Shown in pieces: positions 43,864 through 52,792 of a stretch of 64,000 nt of DNA. The notes beneath the pieces are model-generated. The model did no database searches. It saw only the letters and a program-made list of their open reading frames with translations, and had not been told where the DNA came from. Each line of letters starts with the position of its first letter. Position 1 is the first letter of the stretch. This DNA is from JAFARE01 sp963777285 (lineage in GTDB: Bacteria > Chloroflexota > Dormibacteria > Aeolococcales > Aeolococcaceae). Made by a program: the position numbers and the translations under genes. The DNA lies in assembly GCA_963777285.1 (NCBI GenBank), contig CAVZPR010000002.1, positions 868,001-932,000 of the forward strand. The letters are read 5' to 3'.

Positions 43864-45960
43864 ATGAGGCGGCTCAACGGCGTGTGGCGGCGATCCTCGT
43901 TCACCACGAAGTTCTCGCTCGTGGTGCTCGTGGCCGGGGCGGTCATCGCGGTCGTGCCGCTCATGCTCAGCGAGGCGGCGACGCGCACCCAGGCGATGGA
44001 CCGCGCCGCCGACAAGGCGGCGATCGCCGCCAACCTCGTCCAGGATCAGCGACGGTCGCTCGAGGTGTTCGCCGCGGCGGCGGCGAGGCAGGTGGTGGCA
44101 GCGGGCGACGCGGCGCGGCCGGCCGCCATCGCCTCGCTGCTGCAGCGCGATGCCAGCGTGAACCAGAACGGCGACGTGCTCGGCACCGTGACGCCGCCGG
44201 GCGTCGTGACGTTCGCAGGCGGCGCCGGTGTCGACGGTGACCCTGCAGCGGCCGAGGCAATGCGGGACGCAGCCGCAGACGGGCTCGGCATCGCGCGCAG
44301 CACGGCAGGTGGCGTATGGCTCTTCGCGGGCGCGCACGTCGCCGGCGGCGCCACCACCGTCTTCGCGGCGCGCAGCATCGACGCGACCCTGGTCGCCTCG
44401 ATCCGGCGAAGCCTCGCGACCGCGCTGGATCCCGCCAGCCTCGTGCTGCTCAGCGACACGCACCGCGCGGTCGCCGGCAGCATCGCCGGAGCGCAGGTCG
44501 CCGCCGGTACGGCGTTGCCATCCGCGCTTGCCGGCCTCGCCCGGTCGCAGGCGGCGACCGTGTCACTGCGCAGCGGTGACGCGGCTGCCGCCACCGCGCC
44601 GCTCGGCGACGGCTATTCGCTGCTGGTGACCACGCCGGTGCAGGCATTCGCGGCGCCGTGGCAGCCGGTGCTGCTCCTGCTCGCGTTGATCCTGGTGGCG
44701 ATGCTGTTCATCGTGGTGGTGGTGCAGACCAGCCTGCAGCGACCGCTGCGCCGGCTGGACCGCGCCGTCGCAGGGCTCGGACGCGGCGAGTTCGACCTGC
44801 CCGTGGAGACCGGCAGCGACGACGAGCTGCGCCGTCTCGGCGAGACCTTCGAGGCGATGCGCAAGCGGCTCCGCGCCACCATCCGCGCCACGGATGCACG
44901 AGCCGCGGTGGCGACGGAGCTGAGCTCTGCCCAGCCGCTGGAGACGTCGCTGCGGCGCGTGTGCGCGCGGCTGCGCGTGGCGACCGAATGCGAGGCCGCC
45001 ATGATCGTCATCACCGCCTCTGAGATGAGCGATCCGTTCTGCGTCGTCGACGGCGAGGTGCACCACGACCTGGACGCGATGCTTTCAGGGGAGGGGCCGC
45101 TCGGCGCCGGGCTGCGCCACGCCGGTCCCGGAGCGCTGACCGTGTGCGCCACCGGCGCGAGCGACGAAGCCCGCCTCGGTCTGCGCGAGTTCTGCGTGGC
45201 CCCGCTGCGCGTCGGCGCGCACGTCCACGGTGTCCTCGCGGCCGCGGGCTCGCACGGCTTCCTGGACACCGACGTCGACCTCGTGGCGGGCACCGCGGAG
45301 CAGGTTGCCCTCGCCCTCGAGCGCTACCGCTTCATCGCCGTGGTGCAGCGGCAGGCGAGCATCGACGACCTCACCGGCCTGCACAACCACCGCTTCCTCG
45401 TCGACTACCTGGGCCAGCAGGTGGCTCTGGCCGAGCGGCTGGGCGCACCGCTGGCGATCCTGATGCTGGACATCGACCACTTCAAGGTGCTCAACGACAC
45501 CCACGGTCATCCGTCCGGTGACACGGCGCTCGCTGCGTTCGCACAAACGCTGCTCAGCAGCGTGCGGCGTTCCGACCTGGCGGCACGGTACGGGGGCGAA
45601 GAGTTCGCCGTGGTGATGGCCAACACGAACGCGCAGGATGCACGCCTGGTGGCCGAGAAGATTCGTGCGGCGGTCGCGGGGATGGCGATAGAGCTGCCCG
45701 ACGGCACCTCACTCTCGCTGACCGTGAGCATCGGCGCTGCCGCGTATCCCGAGGACACCGACACGGCGGGCGAGCTGCTGGCGCTGGCGGACGAAGCGCT
45801 GTACCGCGCGAAGCGCGCGGGGCGCGACCGCACCTGCACCGCCGCCGAGTCGCGGCGTGGCGCCGTGGGCAGGCGTGCGACGCCGGCCGTGATGCACACT
45901 CCGAGGTCGATGATCTCGGAGGACGCAGCGATTGCCGGACGTCGTCGACCTTCGCAGTGA
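43864..45960 (+). CDS. Membrane diguanylate cyclase (HAMP-GAF-GGDEF)
   Basis: About 698 aa. TM1 (about 17-37) and TM2 (about 263-287) flank an extracytoplasmic sensor region of about 225 residues. A HAMP segment follows (LQRPLRRLDRAVAGLGRGEF), then a GAF-like domain (about 350-490) and the GGDEF domain. The active site is RYGGEEFAVVM; the inhibitory I-site RRSD lies exactly five residues upstream, so product inhibition is likely. It makes cyclic di-GMP. ATG 43864 is preceded by GAGGTG at 6 nt; a GTG at 43855 is an alternative. The end overlaps the next gene by 29 nt. Confidence 0.9.
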   Translation: MRRLNGVWRRSSFTTKFSLVVLVAGAVIAVVPLMLSEAATRTQAMDRAADKAAIAANLVQDQRRSLEVFAAAAARQVVAAGDAARPAAIASLLQRDASVNQNGDVLGTVTPPGVVTFAGGAGVDGDPAAAEAMRDAAADGLGIARSTAGGVWLFAGAHVAGGATTVFAARSIDATLVASIRRSLATALDPASLVLLSDTHRAVAGSIAGAQVAAGTALPSALAGLARSQAATVSLRSGDAAAATAPLGDGYSLLVTTPVQAFAAPWQPVLLLLALILVAMLFIVVVVQTSLQRPLRRLDRAVAGLGRGEFDLPVETGSDDELRRLGETFEAMRKRLRATIRATDARAAVATELSSAQPLETSLRRVCARLRVATECEAAMIVITASEMSDPFCVVDGEVHHDLDAMLSGEGPLGAGLRHAGPGALTVCATGASDEARLGLREFCVAPLRVGAHVHGVLAAAGSHGFLDTDVDLVAGTAEQVALALERYRFIAVVQRQASIDDLTGLHNHRFLVDYLGQQVALAERLGAPLAILMLDIDHFKVLNDTHGHPSGDTALAAFAQTLLSSVRRSDLAARYGGEEFAVVMANTNAQDARLVAEKIRAAVAGMAIELPDGTSLSLTVSIGAAAYPEDTDTAGELLALADEALYRAKRAGRDRTCTAAESRRGAVGRRATPAVMHTPRSMISEDAAIAGRRRPSQ

Positions 45961-46948
45961 CACGGTAACCACCCCAGACCCGGGGATGCGCGCGGCGATG
46001 GCCGCCGCTGAGGTGGGTGACGACGTCTGGGGCGAGGACCCCACGGTGCGCAGACTCGAGGAGCGCATCGCGGGGCTGCTCGGCAAGGACGCCTCCGTCT
46101 ACGTGCCCAGCGGCACGATGGGCAACCTGGCCTCGGTCGCCGCGCAGACGCGCCCGGGGGACGAGGTGATCCTCGACGCGCAGGCGCACGTGGTCCTGTA
46201 CGAGGTGGGCGGGACCGCCGCGGTGGCGGGTGTCCAGCTGAAGACGCTCGACGGTCCCGACGCCGTCCCTGACGCCGACACGCTCCGCGCCGCCATTCGA
46301 GACTCCAACATCCACTTCCCCGTCTCGCGGCTGCTCTGCGTCGAGAACACGCACAACCGCCGCGGCGGCCTGGTGACCGACGGTGAGCGCGTGGCCGATG
46401 CAGCGGGGGTGGCGCACGCCGCCGGGCTTCGGGTGCACTGCGACGGCGCCAGGCTGTTCAACGCGGCAATCGCGCTCGGATGCCCTGCGGCGGACCTGGT
46501 GCGGGCCTGCGACACGGTGTCGGTGTGCTTCAGCAAGGGCCTCGGCGCACCGGTGGGCTCCGCGGTGTGCGGCGACGCGGCGGTGATCGACGAGGTTCGG
46601 CGCTGGCGGAAGCGCCTCGGCGGGGGCATGCGTCAGGCGGGGGTGATCGCGGCTGCGGCGCTCTACGCGCTGGAACGCAACGTCGAGCGGCTTGCAGAGG
46701 ACCACGAGAACGCGGCCCTCATCGCCGCCACCCTGCGCGACGCCGGGGCTCGCGTCGGCGGCGCCACCAACATCGTGATGGTCGAGACCGATGATTCGGC
46801 GGAGACGGCGCGGCGTGCGGCCGAGCGCGGCGTCCTGGTGACGGTGATGGGCCCACGCACCATCCGCTGCGTCACGCACATCGGCGTGAGCGCCGCCGAG
46901 AGCCGCGCTGCGGCAGCGGTGCTGCGCGACGCACTGGCCGCCCCATGA
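45932..46948 (+). CDS. ltaE: Low-specificity L-threonine aldolase
   Basis: 338-aa PLP enzyme (fold type I, beta-eliminating lyase family) splitting threonine/allo-threonine to glycine and acetaldehyde. Motifs are DLRSDTVTTPDPGMRAAMA, GDDVWGEDPTV, FVPSGTMGN-like YVPSGTMGNLAS, CVENTHNRRGG, HCDGARLFNAA and the PLP Lys in VSVCFSKGLGAPVGS (about 205-210). The start is TTG 45932, giving the standard VDLRSDT opening. The gene ends just before a strong bidirectional terminator. Confidence 0.93.
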   Translation: MPDVVDLRSDTVTTPDPGMRAAMAAAEVGDDVWGEDPTVRRLEERIAGLLGKDASVYVPSGTMGNLASVAAQTRPGDEVILDAQAHVVLYEVGGTAAVAGVQLKTLDGPDAVPDADTLRAAIRDSNIHFPVSRLLCVENTHNRRGGLVTDGERVADAAGVAHAAGLRVHCDGARLFNAAIALGCPAADLVRACDTVSVCFSKGLGAPVGSAVCGDAAVIDEVRRWRKRLGGGMRQAGVIAAAALYALERNVERLAEDHENAALIAATLRDAGARVGGATNIVMVETDDSAETARRAAERGVLVTVMGPRTIRCVTHIGVSAAESRAAAAVLRDALAAP

Positions 46949-46956
46949 GGTCGCAC

Positions 46957-46990
46957 AAAAAAAGCCCCCGGCTCCGGCCGGGGGCTTTCA
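46957..46990. terminator. Bidirectional intrinsic terminator
   Basis: A-run, then AGCCCCCGGC, loop TCCG, GCCGGGGGCT and TTT: a 10-bp GC stem (46963-46986) with A-tract on one side and T-tract on the other. It sits between the convergent ltaE and histone-like genes and can stop transcription from both. Confidence 0.9.
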
Positions 46991-47003
46991 TGCGCTGAAA
47001 GGT

Positions 47004-47696
47004 TCAGCTCGCCGCCGTCGGCGCCGATGCCGTGATCACCGGTGTCGCCGCTGCTGCCGCCTTGCGGCGGCCGCCACGACGTGCGGTGCTCTTGCGCGCT
47101 GCAGGCTTGCGAGCAGCCGTCTTGCGCGCCGCGGTCTTGCGCGCGCCGGTGCGCTTCGCGCCGGCCCGCTTGGCTGTGGTCCGCTTGGCGGTGGTCCGCT
47201 TGGCGGTGCGCTTCGCGGTGGTCCGCTTGGCCGTGGTGCGCTTCGCACCCGCGCGGCGCGTGGTGCGCTTGGCGGTGGTGCGCTTCGCGCCGGCGCGCCT
47301 GACGGTGCGCTTCGCCGTGCGCTTTGCGGCGCCGGCGCGGCGTGCGGTGCTGCGGCGCGCGGTGCGCTTCGCTGTGGTGCGCTTCGCGGTGCGACGGCGT
47401 GTCGTCCGCTTGGCGCCGGCGCGCTTCGCCGTGGTGCGCCGTGCTGTCGTGGCCCGCTTGCGAGCGCCGCCCGCGGCGCGGCGAGCGCCACCGCGAATGC
47501 TGGCCTCAAGGCGCACGACGAGCCGCTCGACAGCCGCGAGCCTACGCTCCAGCTCCCTGATCGGAAGCGCCCTGAGCACCGAGTTGACGAGGTCGCCACC
47601 GGCGGGAGTTCGACGCGACGCCGCCGTCTTGACGCGCCTCACGGTGCGTTTGACGGCCCTGTCGATGCCGCCTGTACGACGCCTGGTTCTGGCCAT
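47004..47696 (-). CDS. Histone H1-like Lys/Arg/Ala/Thr repeat DNA-binding protein
   Basis: 230 aa, extremely basic. The N-terminal third (about 1-70) has a folded helical segment (SVLRALPIRELERRLAAVERLVVRLEASIRGG, a possible coiled coil). From about residue 75 to 205 it consists of short repeats of the type AKRTT, RAGAKRTT and ARKTA, like the tails of mycobacterial HupB and eukaryotic H1. A likely nucleoid-compacting protein; no HU fold is present. ATG 47696 is preceded by GGAGG at 10 nt. The basic tail is an obvious target of acetylation or other modification (inference). Confidence 0.8.
   Translation of the reverse strand: MARTRRRTGGIDRAVKRTVRRVKTAASRRTPAGGDLVNSVLRALPIRELERRLAAVERLVVRLEASIRGGARRAAGGARKRATTARRTTAKRAGAKRTTRRRTAKRTTAKRTARRSTARRAGAAKRTAKRTVRRAGAKRTTAKRTTRRAGAKRTTAKRTTAKRTAKRTTAKRTTAKRAGAKRTGARKTAARKTAARKPAARKSTARRGGRRKAAAAATPVITASAPTAAS
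47090..47460. repeat. Coding tandem repeats of the histone-like tail
   Basis: Repeated short units with the core GTGCGCTTGGC/GTGCGCTTCGC and GTGGTCCGCTTGGC variants (plus-strand reading) encode the AKRTT units. Unit lengths are 15-27 bp and not constant. Confidence 0.75.
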
Positions 47697-47997
47697 ATGT
47701 CATGGGCCTCCGTGTTGACGATCCGCCCGATTTGATCCGGACCGCCTGTCCGACGTTTGTGACAGGAGGTGTGGTAACGCCCTGTCGATCGCGCATAGCA
47801 TGCTGCTTACACACACGCTTGTCAACGTGTGTCGCTCTTTTCTCACCGACAGCAGTCGTCCGCGGCGTGCCGTGTGGACCTGCGCAGACCATCCGACGCA
47901 GGCGAGTGCGACAACGGCGACAGCAGTGGTCGGCCCTGTGGAAAACCCATACCGCGAGCGTCATGTCGCATGGTGCGGCTGCGTATAGTGCCGAAGC
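47697..47997. promoter_or_regulatory. Divergent regulatory region between histone-like gene and gdh, with operator-like palindrome
   Basis: About 301 bp without a gene. The palindrome ACACACG-CTTGTCAA-CGTGTGT (47811-47832) has perfect 7-bp arms. Its centre holds minus-strand TTGACA (47825-47820), a -35 box 17 bp before CATGCT (47802-47797), pointing to the histone-like gene with a leader of about 94 nt. A repressor on the palindrome would block this promoter. The plus-strand promoter of the dehydrogenase lies at 47984. This segment is visibly more A/T-rich than its neighbours. No ncRNA was recognised. Confidence 0.55.
47984..47989 (+). promoter_or_regulatory. -10 element TATAGT, leaderless promoter of glutamate dehydrogenase
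   Basis: TATAGT ends 8 nt before the ATG at 47998. Confidence 0.6.
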
Positions 47998-49257
47998 ATG
48001 GCGGTCACGCCCGCACCGCGCTCGGCTCTCGGCATCGCGCAGCGCCGGTTCGACGCCACAGCCGAGGCGCTCGGCCTCGACGAATCCCTTCGCTGCGTTC
48101 TCCGCGAGGTCAAGCGCGAGCTGGTGGTCCACTTCCCGGTGGAGATGGACGACGGCGGCTTCCGCGTGTTCACCGGGTTTCGCGTGCAGCACAACATCGC
48201 TCGCGGCCCGGCGAAGGGCGGCCTGCGATTCCATCCGGCCCTGACCCTCGACGACGTGCGTGCCCTGGCGATGTACATGACGTGGAAGGCCGCCGTGGTC
48301 GACCTTCCCTTCGGTGGATCCAAGGGCGGCGTGATCTGTGACCCGCGCCAGCTTTCGCGCACCGAGCTGGAGCGCATGACCCGCCGTTTCACGACGGAGA
48401 TATCGCTGATCGTGGGTCCTGACCGTGACATCCCGGCGCCCGACCTGGGCACCGGACCCCAGGTGATGGCATGGATCATGGACACGCTGTCGATGCACGC
48501 CGGGTATTCGGTTCCGGCGTCGGTCACGGGAAAGCCCACGTCGATCGGCGGCTCGGAGGGCCGCTACACCGCGACCGGCCTCGGTCTTTCCACGGTCACG
48601 GTGCACGCCATGGGCGACCGCGGCATCGACCCCTCGGGTGCGACCGTCGCGGTTCAGGGCTTCGGCAAGGTGGGATCCGTCTGCGCCGAGCTGCTCGCCG
48701 GGTGGGGAATGAAGGTCGTCGCGGTTTCCGACAGCAGTGGCGGCTGCCACCGGGACGGCGGCCTCGACCTCGCGGCGCTGCGCGCGCTGAAAGAGGAGGG
48801 CGGCCGCATCGCCGACTACGGTGGCGCCGACGCCATCAGCAACGAGGAGCTGCTCTGCCTCGACGTCGACGTGCTCGTGCCCGCCGCGGTCGAGGCACAG
48901 GTGACCCGCGCCAACGCCGACTCGATCCGCGCACGCATCATCGCGGAGGGCGCCAACGCACCGGTCGACCCCGACGCCGACGCCATCCTCGAGGACCGCG
49001 GCACCGTGGTCCTGCCCGACATCCTGGCCAACGCCGGGGGCGTGGTCGTTTCGTACTTCGAATGGGTGCAGGACCTGCAGGCATACTTCTGGGCAGCCGG
49101 TGAGGTCAACGCGCGCCTCAAGGAGGTGATGGTGCGCAGCTACCATCAGGTGCACGCGCGCGCGGAGCAGGACGGCGTCACGCTCCGCGACGGCGCGTAC
49201 CGCATCGCGGTGCAGAAGGTGGCCGAGGCCACCGAGGTGCGCGGCATCTACCCGTAA
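47998..49257 (+). CDS. gdhA: Glu/Leu/Phe/Val dehydrogenase (glutamate dehydrogenase)
   Basis: 419 aa, hexameric GDH type. Motifs are FRVQHNIARGPAKGGLRFHP (substrate Lys in GPAKGG), DLPFGGSKGGVICDP (catalytic Lys in GGSKGG), GPDRDIPAPDLGT, and the Rossmann VAVQGFGKVGSVCAELL with ADSSGG-like SDSSGG. ILANAGGVVVSYFEWVQDLQ is the usual C-terminal block. Glutamate is the likely substrate by length and motif, though leucine or phenylalanine cannot be excluded. It likely interconverts glutamate and 2-oxoglutarate. ATG follows TATAGT by 8 nt. Confidence 0.93.
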   Translation: MAVTPAPRSALGIAQRRFDATAEALGLDESLRCVLREVKRELVVHFPVEMDDGGFRVFTGFRVQHNIARGPAKGGLRFHPALTLDDVRALAMYMTWKAAVVDLPFGGSKGGVICDPRQLSRTELERMTRRFTTEISLIVGPDRDIPAPDLGTGPQVMAWIMDTLSMHAGYSVPASVTGKPTSIGGSEGRYTATGLGLSTVTVHAMGDRGIDPSGATVAVQGFGKVGSVCAELLAGWGMKVVAVSDSSGGCHRDGGLDLAALRALKEEGGRIADYGGADAISNEELLCLDVDVLVPAAVEAQVTRANADSIRARIIAEGANAPVDPDADAILEDRGTVVLPDILANAGGVVVSYFEWVQDLQAYFWAAGEVNARLKEVMVRSYHQVHARAEQDGVTLRDGAYRIAVQKVAEATEVRGIYP

Positions 49258-49277
49258 CCGCGCTGGGCGGCGGCGAA

Positions 49278-49283
49278 TACAAT
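49278..49283 (+). promoter_or_regulatory. -10 element TACAAT, leaderless promoter of the epimerase-acyltransferase pair
   Basis: TACAAT ends 9 nt before the ATG at 49293. Confidence 0.6.
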
Positions 49284-49292
49284 CGGACGCCC

Positions 49293-50414
49293 ATGGTGCA
49301 GCCGCGGCGAGTCCTCATCACCGGCGTGTCGCGCTTCTGGGGGGCACACCTGGCGCGCCGTCTCGAGGAGGACTCCTCGGTCGACCGCATCATCGCGGTG
49401 GACACGCGCAGCCCCCTGGTCGAGCTGAAGCGGACCGACTACGTGCGGGCGGACATCCGCCACGGCCTCATCGGGAAGCTGCTCGAGAAGATGGAGATCG
49501 ACACCGTGGTGCACGCGAGCCTCATCGTCGACCCGCGCGGCACGCCGGCACGCGTGGTCCATGAGACCAACGTCATCGGCACGATGAACCTGGTCGCGGC
49601 GTGCAGCGCGGCCACGAGCCCGGTGCGACGGCTGGTGGTGAAGTCGAGCACGGCCGTCTACGGCAGCGAGCCCGACGATCCGTCGTTCTGGTCCGAGGCG
49701 ATGCGGCGCAGCGCGCCGCCGCGGGACACGTTCACGCGCGACCTCGACGAGGTCGAGGCGTACGTGCGCGACTTCGCCGTGCGGCGTCCCGACGCTGTGG
49801 TCACCGTCCTGCGATTCGCCAACGTGCTGGGGCCGACGCACGACACGCCGTTCGCGCAACTCTTCGACCTGCCTGCGGTGCCCACGGTCTTCGGTTTCGA
49901 CCCGAGGCTGCAGTTTCTTCACGAGCAGGACGCCGTCGCGGTGCTGCACGAGGCAGTGCTGCGCGACCATCCGGGCACCTACAACGTCGCCGGATCGGGG
50001 ATCGTGATCCTCAGCCAGGCAGTTCGCCTGATGGGGCGGCTCAACTTGCCCGTCATCCCCTTCGTCGGCACCGAGCTCGCGGTGGTGGCGCTGGAGAGGC
50101 TGGCACGGGTTGGGCTCGCGCCGCACCTGGTACGCCTTCTGCAATACGGACGCGTCGTCGACACCAGCGCGCTGCGCGATGCGTTCGGCGACTCGGTGCG
50201 GCACTCGACGCTGTCGACGCTGCGCGAGCACGCGCGCCAGCGCCGGGTGCGCGACATCCTTCAATCCCAGGACGCATCCGGCGACTCAGCGGAGCTGGAG
50301 GAGTTCCTGCGCTCGCAGGGTTCGGCGCCGTCCGGCGGGCACGCGGCGGCGCGGCCAGGGACGCGCTCGCGCTCCCGCCCGCGACGCCAGCAGGTGGTGC
50401 GGAGCCGTCCATGA
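49293..50414 (+). CDS. Atypical NAD-dependent epimerase/dehydratase (SDR)
   Basis: 373-aa SDR with a Rossmann start LITGVSRFWGAHLARRLEED, where the classical GxxGxxG is altered to GVSRFWG. VKSSTAVYGS and VLRFANVLGPTHD keep the extended-SDR layout. The catalytic YxxxK is missing: the matching segment reads TFTRDLDEVEAYVRDF. So an epimerase activity is doubtful and it may be a regulatory or lipid-binding SDR. The basic, disordered C-terminus (RPGTRSRSRPRRQQ) is unusual. It is coupled (ATGA) to a PlsC-type acyltransferase, the same order as the mycobacterial galE2-Rv0502 pair. Confidence 0.8.
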   Translation: MVQPRRVLITGVSRFWGAHLARRLEEDSSVDRIIAVDTRSPLVELKRTDYVRADIRHGLIGKLLEKMEIDTVVHASLIVDPRGTPARVVHETNVIGTMNLVAACSAATSPVRRLVVKSSTAVYGSEPDDPSFWSEAMRRSAPPRDTFTRDLDEVEAYVRDFAVRRPDAVVTVLRFANVLGPTHDTPFAQLFDLPAVPTVFGFDPRLQFLHEQDAVAVLHEAVLRDHPGTYNVAGSGIVILSQAVRLMGRLNLPVIPFVGTELAVVALERLARVGLAPHLVRLLQYGRVVDTSALRDAFGDSVRHSTLSTLREHARQRRVRDILQSQDASGDSAELEEFLRSQGSAPSGGHAAARPGTRSRSRPRRQQVVRSRP

Positions 50415-51421
50415 GTTCCCGCACACCGGCGACGCCGGCCGCCGCGCGCCGCAATGGTCACCGGAGCCCGAGCCGCCTGGAGCGCCTGCGCCGCGAGCTT
50501 CCACTCAGCGCCATGAGCGCCACCGGGGCGGCGGCGATGCGTCTGCACGAGCTCACCGGCCGGGACGTGATCGACCTGGAGAGCCTGCAGGAGCTGGTCT
50601 CGCTCGGCTACCGCGCGGCGGAGGTGCGAAGCGCTCACCGCCAGGGCCGCTACGAGGTCGACGACTTCGGATTCGACCCCGAGTTCACCAACGCCATCGC
50701 CCCGATATTCCGGCTCATATACAAGAGGTACTGGCGCGTCGAGGCGGCCGGCCTGGAGCACATCCCTCGAAGCGGCGCCGCACTGCTGGTCTCGAATCAC
50801 TCCGGGGTGCTGCCCCTCGACGGCGCCATGATCGCGGTCGCGGTGCTGGACGAGGTGGACCGGTACATACGTGCGCTCGTGGCCGACTGGTTCGGAGCAC
50901 TGCCGGTCCTGTCCTGGCTGCTGCGCCGCACCGGTCAGACGCTGGGGCACCCCGACGACTCGCTGCGCCTGCTGGGCCGGGGCGAGCTCGTTCTCGTCTT
51001 TCCGGAAGGAGTGCGCGGCACGGGCAAGCCATTCCGCGAGCGCTACCGGCTGCGGCGCTTCGGCAGGGGCGGATTCGCGGAGGTGGCGCTGCGCGCCGCC
51101 GTGCCCATCGTGCCCATCTCCGTGGTCGGCGCCGAGGAGATCTATCCGATGCTGGCCGACGTCCAGCCGCTGGCGCGCCTCTTCGGCATGCCCTACTGGC
51201 CGGTGACGCCGACGTGGCCATGGCTCGGCCCGCTGGGCCTGATCCCGCTGCCGAGCAAGTGGCGGATTCGCTTCCACGCGCCGGTTCGCACCGACGACTA
51301 CGGACCCGAGGCCTGCGACGATCCCTCGGTGGTCATGCGGATCAGCGACGAGGTCCGCGACACGATCCAGGCGGGGCTCGTGTCCGAGCTCATGGAGCGC
51401 CGCTCGGTCTTCCGCGGCTGA
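50411..51421 (+). CDS. PlsC-family lysophospholipid/1-acylglycerol-3-phosphate acyltransferase
   Basis: 336 aa. The acyltransferase block I is VSNHSGVLPLDG (HxxxxD, about 119-130). Block III is VFPEGVRGTGKPFRE (about 196-210), and IVPISVVGAEEIYPM is block IV-like. A long N-terminal extension (about 1-95) with a basic disordered start (RRNGHRSPSRLERLRREL) precedes the catalytic domain. It probably acylates a phospholipid precursor or related lipid at the membrane. ATG overlaps the preceding SDR stop; the SDR partner may modulate it (inference). Confidence 0.85.
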   Translation: MSSRTPATPAAARRNGHRSPSRLERLRRELPLSAMSATGAAAMRLHELTGRDVIDLESLQELVSLGYRAAEVRSAHRQGRYEVDDFGFDPEFTNAIAPIFRLIYKRYWRVEAAGLEHIPRSGAALLVSNHSGVLPLDGAMIAVAVLDEVDRYIRALVADWFGALPVLSWLLRRTGQTLGHPDDSLRLLGRGELVLVFPEGVRGTGKPFRERYRLRRFGRGGFAEVALRAAVPIVPISVVGAEEIYPMLADVQPLARLFGMPYWPVTPTWPWLGPLGLIPLPSKWRIRFHAPVRTDDYGPEACDDPSVVMRISDEVRDTIQAGLVSELMERRSVFRG

Positions 51422-51530
51422 GCCGCCGCGCGGCGACTGCGTCGCCGGCAGACACCACATGTTGTGCTCTGCCGGCTCCGACCATACAAGATGGTGCGCA
51501 GCCGGTCGCTGGCGCCGCCCGGGCCTCTGC

Positions 51531-51536
51531 TAGAAT
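51531..51536 (+). promoter_or_regulatory. Extended -10 TGC-TAGAAT, leaderless promoter of the purine block
   Basis: TAGAAT preceded by TGC; it ends 6 nt before the ATG at 51543. Confidence 0.65.
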
Positions 51537-51542
51537 TCCGCA

Positions 51543-52703
51543 ATGGAGTTGGAGCTGGGCCGGTCGAAACGGGCGCGACGGGCCTACGGCTTCGACGAGG
51601 TGGCGCTGGTGCCGGGTCGCATCACCATCAATCCCGAGGAGATCGACGTCTCCTTCCGCCTCGACGGCACCTCACTCGACATCCCCTTCCTGGCCGCGGC
51701 GATGGACGGGGTGGTCGACACCCGATTCGCGGCTGAGATGGGCAGGCTGGGCGGGCTCGCCGTCCTCAACCTCGACGGCGTGCAGACCCGCTACGAGGAT
51801 CCGTCCACGGTCCTGCAGGAGATCGCCGACGCGCCGTCCCAGCAGATCAACGTGCTGCTGCAGAAGATCTACACGGCGCCGGTGCAGGACGGGCTCATCG
51901 GGCAGCGCATCGAGGAGATCAAGGCCGCGGGCGTGCCCTGCGCGGTGTCGACCGTACCGGCGCACGCGGAGCGGCGCGCACCCATCGTGCAGGAGGCCGG
52001 CGGCGACGTCTTCGTCGTCCAGGGAACCGTGCTCACCGCGCGCCACCTGAGCAAGTCGTACCGCCACCTCTCGTTCCGCGACCTGACCGCGTCGCTCGAC
52101 ATACCGGTGGTCGCGGGCAACTGCGTCGACTACGCAACCGCGCTGGAGCTGATGGACACCGGCATCAAGGGGTTGCTCGTGGGAGTGGGACCGGGCGCCG
52201 CGTGCACCACCCGGGCGGTCCTCGGCGTGGGCGTGCCGCAGGTGACCGCGACCAGCGACTGCGCCGCTGCGCGGGACGACCACCAGCGCCGCAGCGGCGA
52301 GCGGGTCGCGATCATCACCGACGGCGGCATGCGGCTTGGTGGCGACGTGGCCAAGGCGTTCGCCAGCGGCGCTGACGCGGTGATGATCGGCTCCATCTTC
52401 GCAGCGGCGAGCGAGGCCGCAGGACACGGCAACCACTGGGGCATGGCCACGCCGGATCCCAACCTGCCGCGCGGCACGCGCATCCGCACCGGAGTGAAAG
52501 GCGCGCTGCGCGAGATCCTCTTCGGCCCGGCGCACGTCGACGACGGCAGCATGAACCTCGTCGGTGCGCTGAAGAGCGCCATGGGCGTGTGCGGCGCGCG
52601 CGGCATCCAGGAGTTCCAGGACACCGAGATGGTGGTGGCGCCGGCGATCAAGACGGAAGGCAAGGTGCAGCAGCGAGAGCAGCGCGTCGGAATGGGGGTG
52701 TAA
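51543..52703 (+). CDS. GuaB3-type IMP dehydrogenase/GMP reductase family protein
   Basis: 386 aa TIM-barrel of the IMPDH/GMPR superfamily without CBS domains, the GuaB3 type known from Actinobacteria and Cyanobacteria. It opens ELELGRSKRARRAYGFDEVA, as GuaB3 proteins do. The catalytic Cys loop is GPGAACTTRAVLGVGVPQ (about Cys221), and ITDGGMRLGGDVAKA is the IMP phosphate site. Some GuaB3 proteins act as GMP reductases, others are unassigned, so it may not be the main IMP dehydrogenase. It is directly upstream of guaA, which suggests guanine-nucleotide balance. ATG follows an extended -10 by 6 nt. Confidence 0.88.
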   Translation: MELELGRSKRARRAYGFDEVALVPGRITINPEEIDVSFRLDGTSLDIPFLAAAMDGVVDTRFAAEMGRLGGLAVLNLDGVQTRYEDPSTVLQEIADAPSQQINVLLQKIYTAPVQDGLIGQRIEEIKAAGVPCAVSTVPAHAERRAPIVQEAGGDVFVVQGTVLTARHLSKSYRHLSFRDLTASLDIPVVAGNCVDYATALELMDTGIKGLLVGVGPGAACTTRAVLGVGVPQVTATSDCAAARDDHQRRSGERVAIITDGGMRLGGDVAKAFASGADAVMIGSIFAAASEAAGHGNHWGMATPDPNLPRGTRIRTGVKGALREILFGPAHVDDGSMNLVGALKSAMGVCGARGIQEFQDTEMVVAPAIKTEGKVQQREQRVGMGV

Positions 52704-52792
52704 GCGCTGCGAATCCCGCACCCGGCCGCCGCGAATTCGCAGCGCGAATGTGGATGCCGGCTGCGGCGTGATGATTCAGCCGGAGGATTCCG

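Noticed and set aside
47090..47460. Short repeats considered as a CRISPR array
   Set aside because: Units vary in length, have no spacers and are in frame with the basic tail of the histone-like protein.
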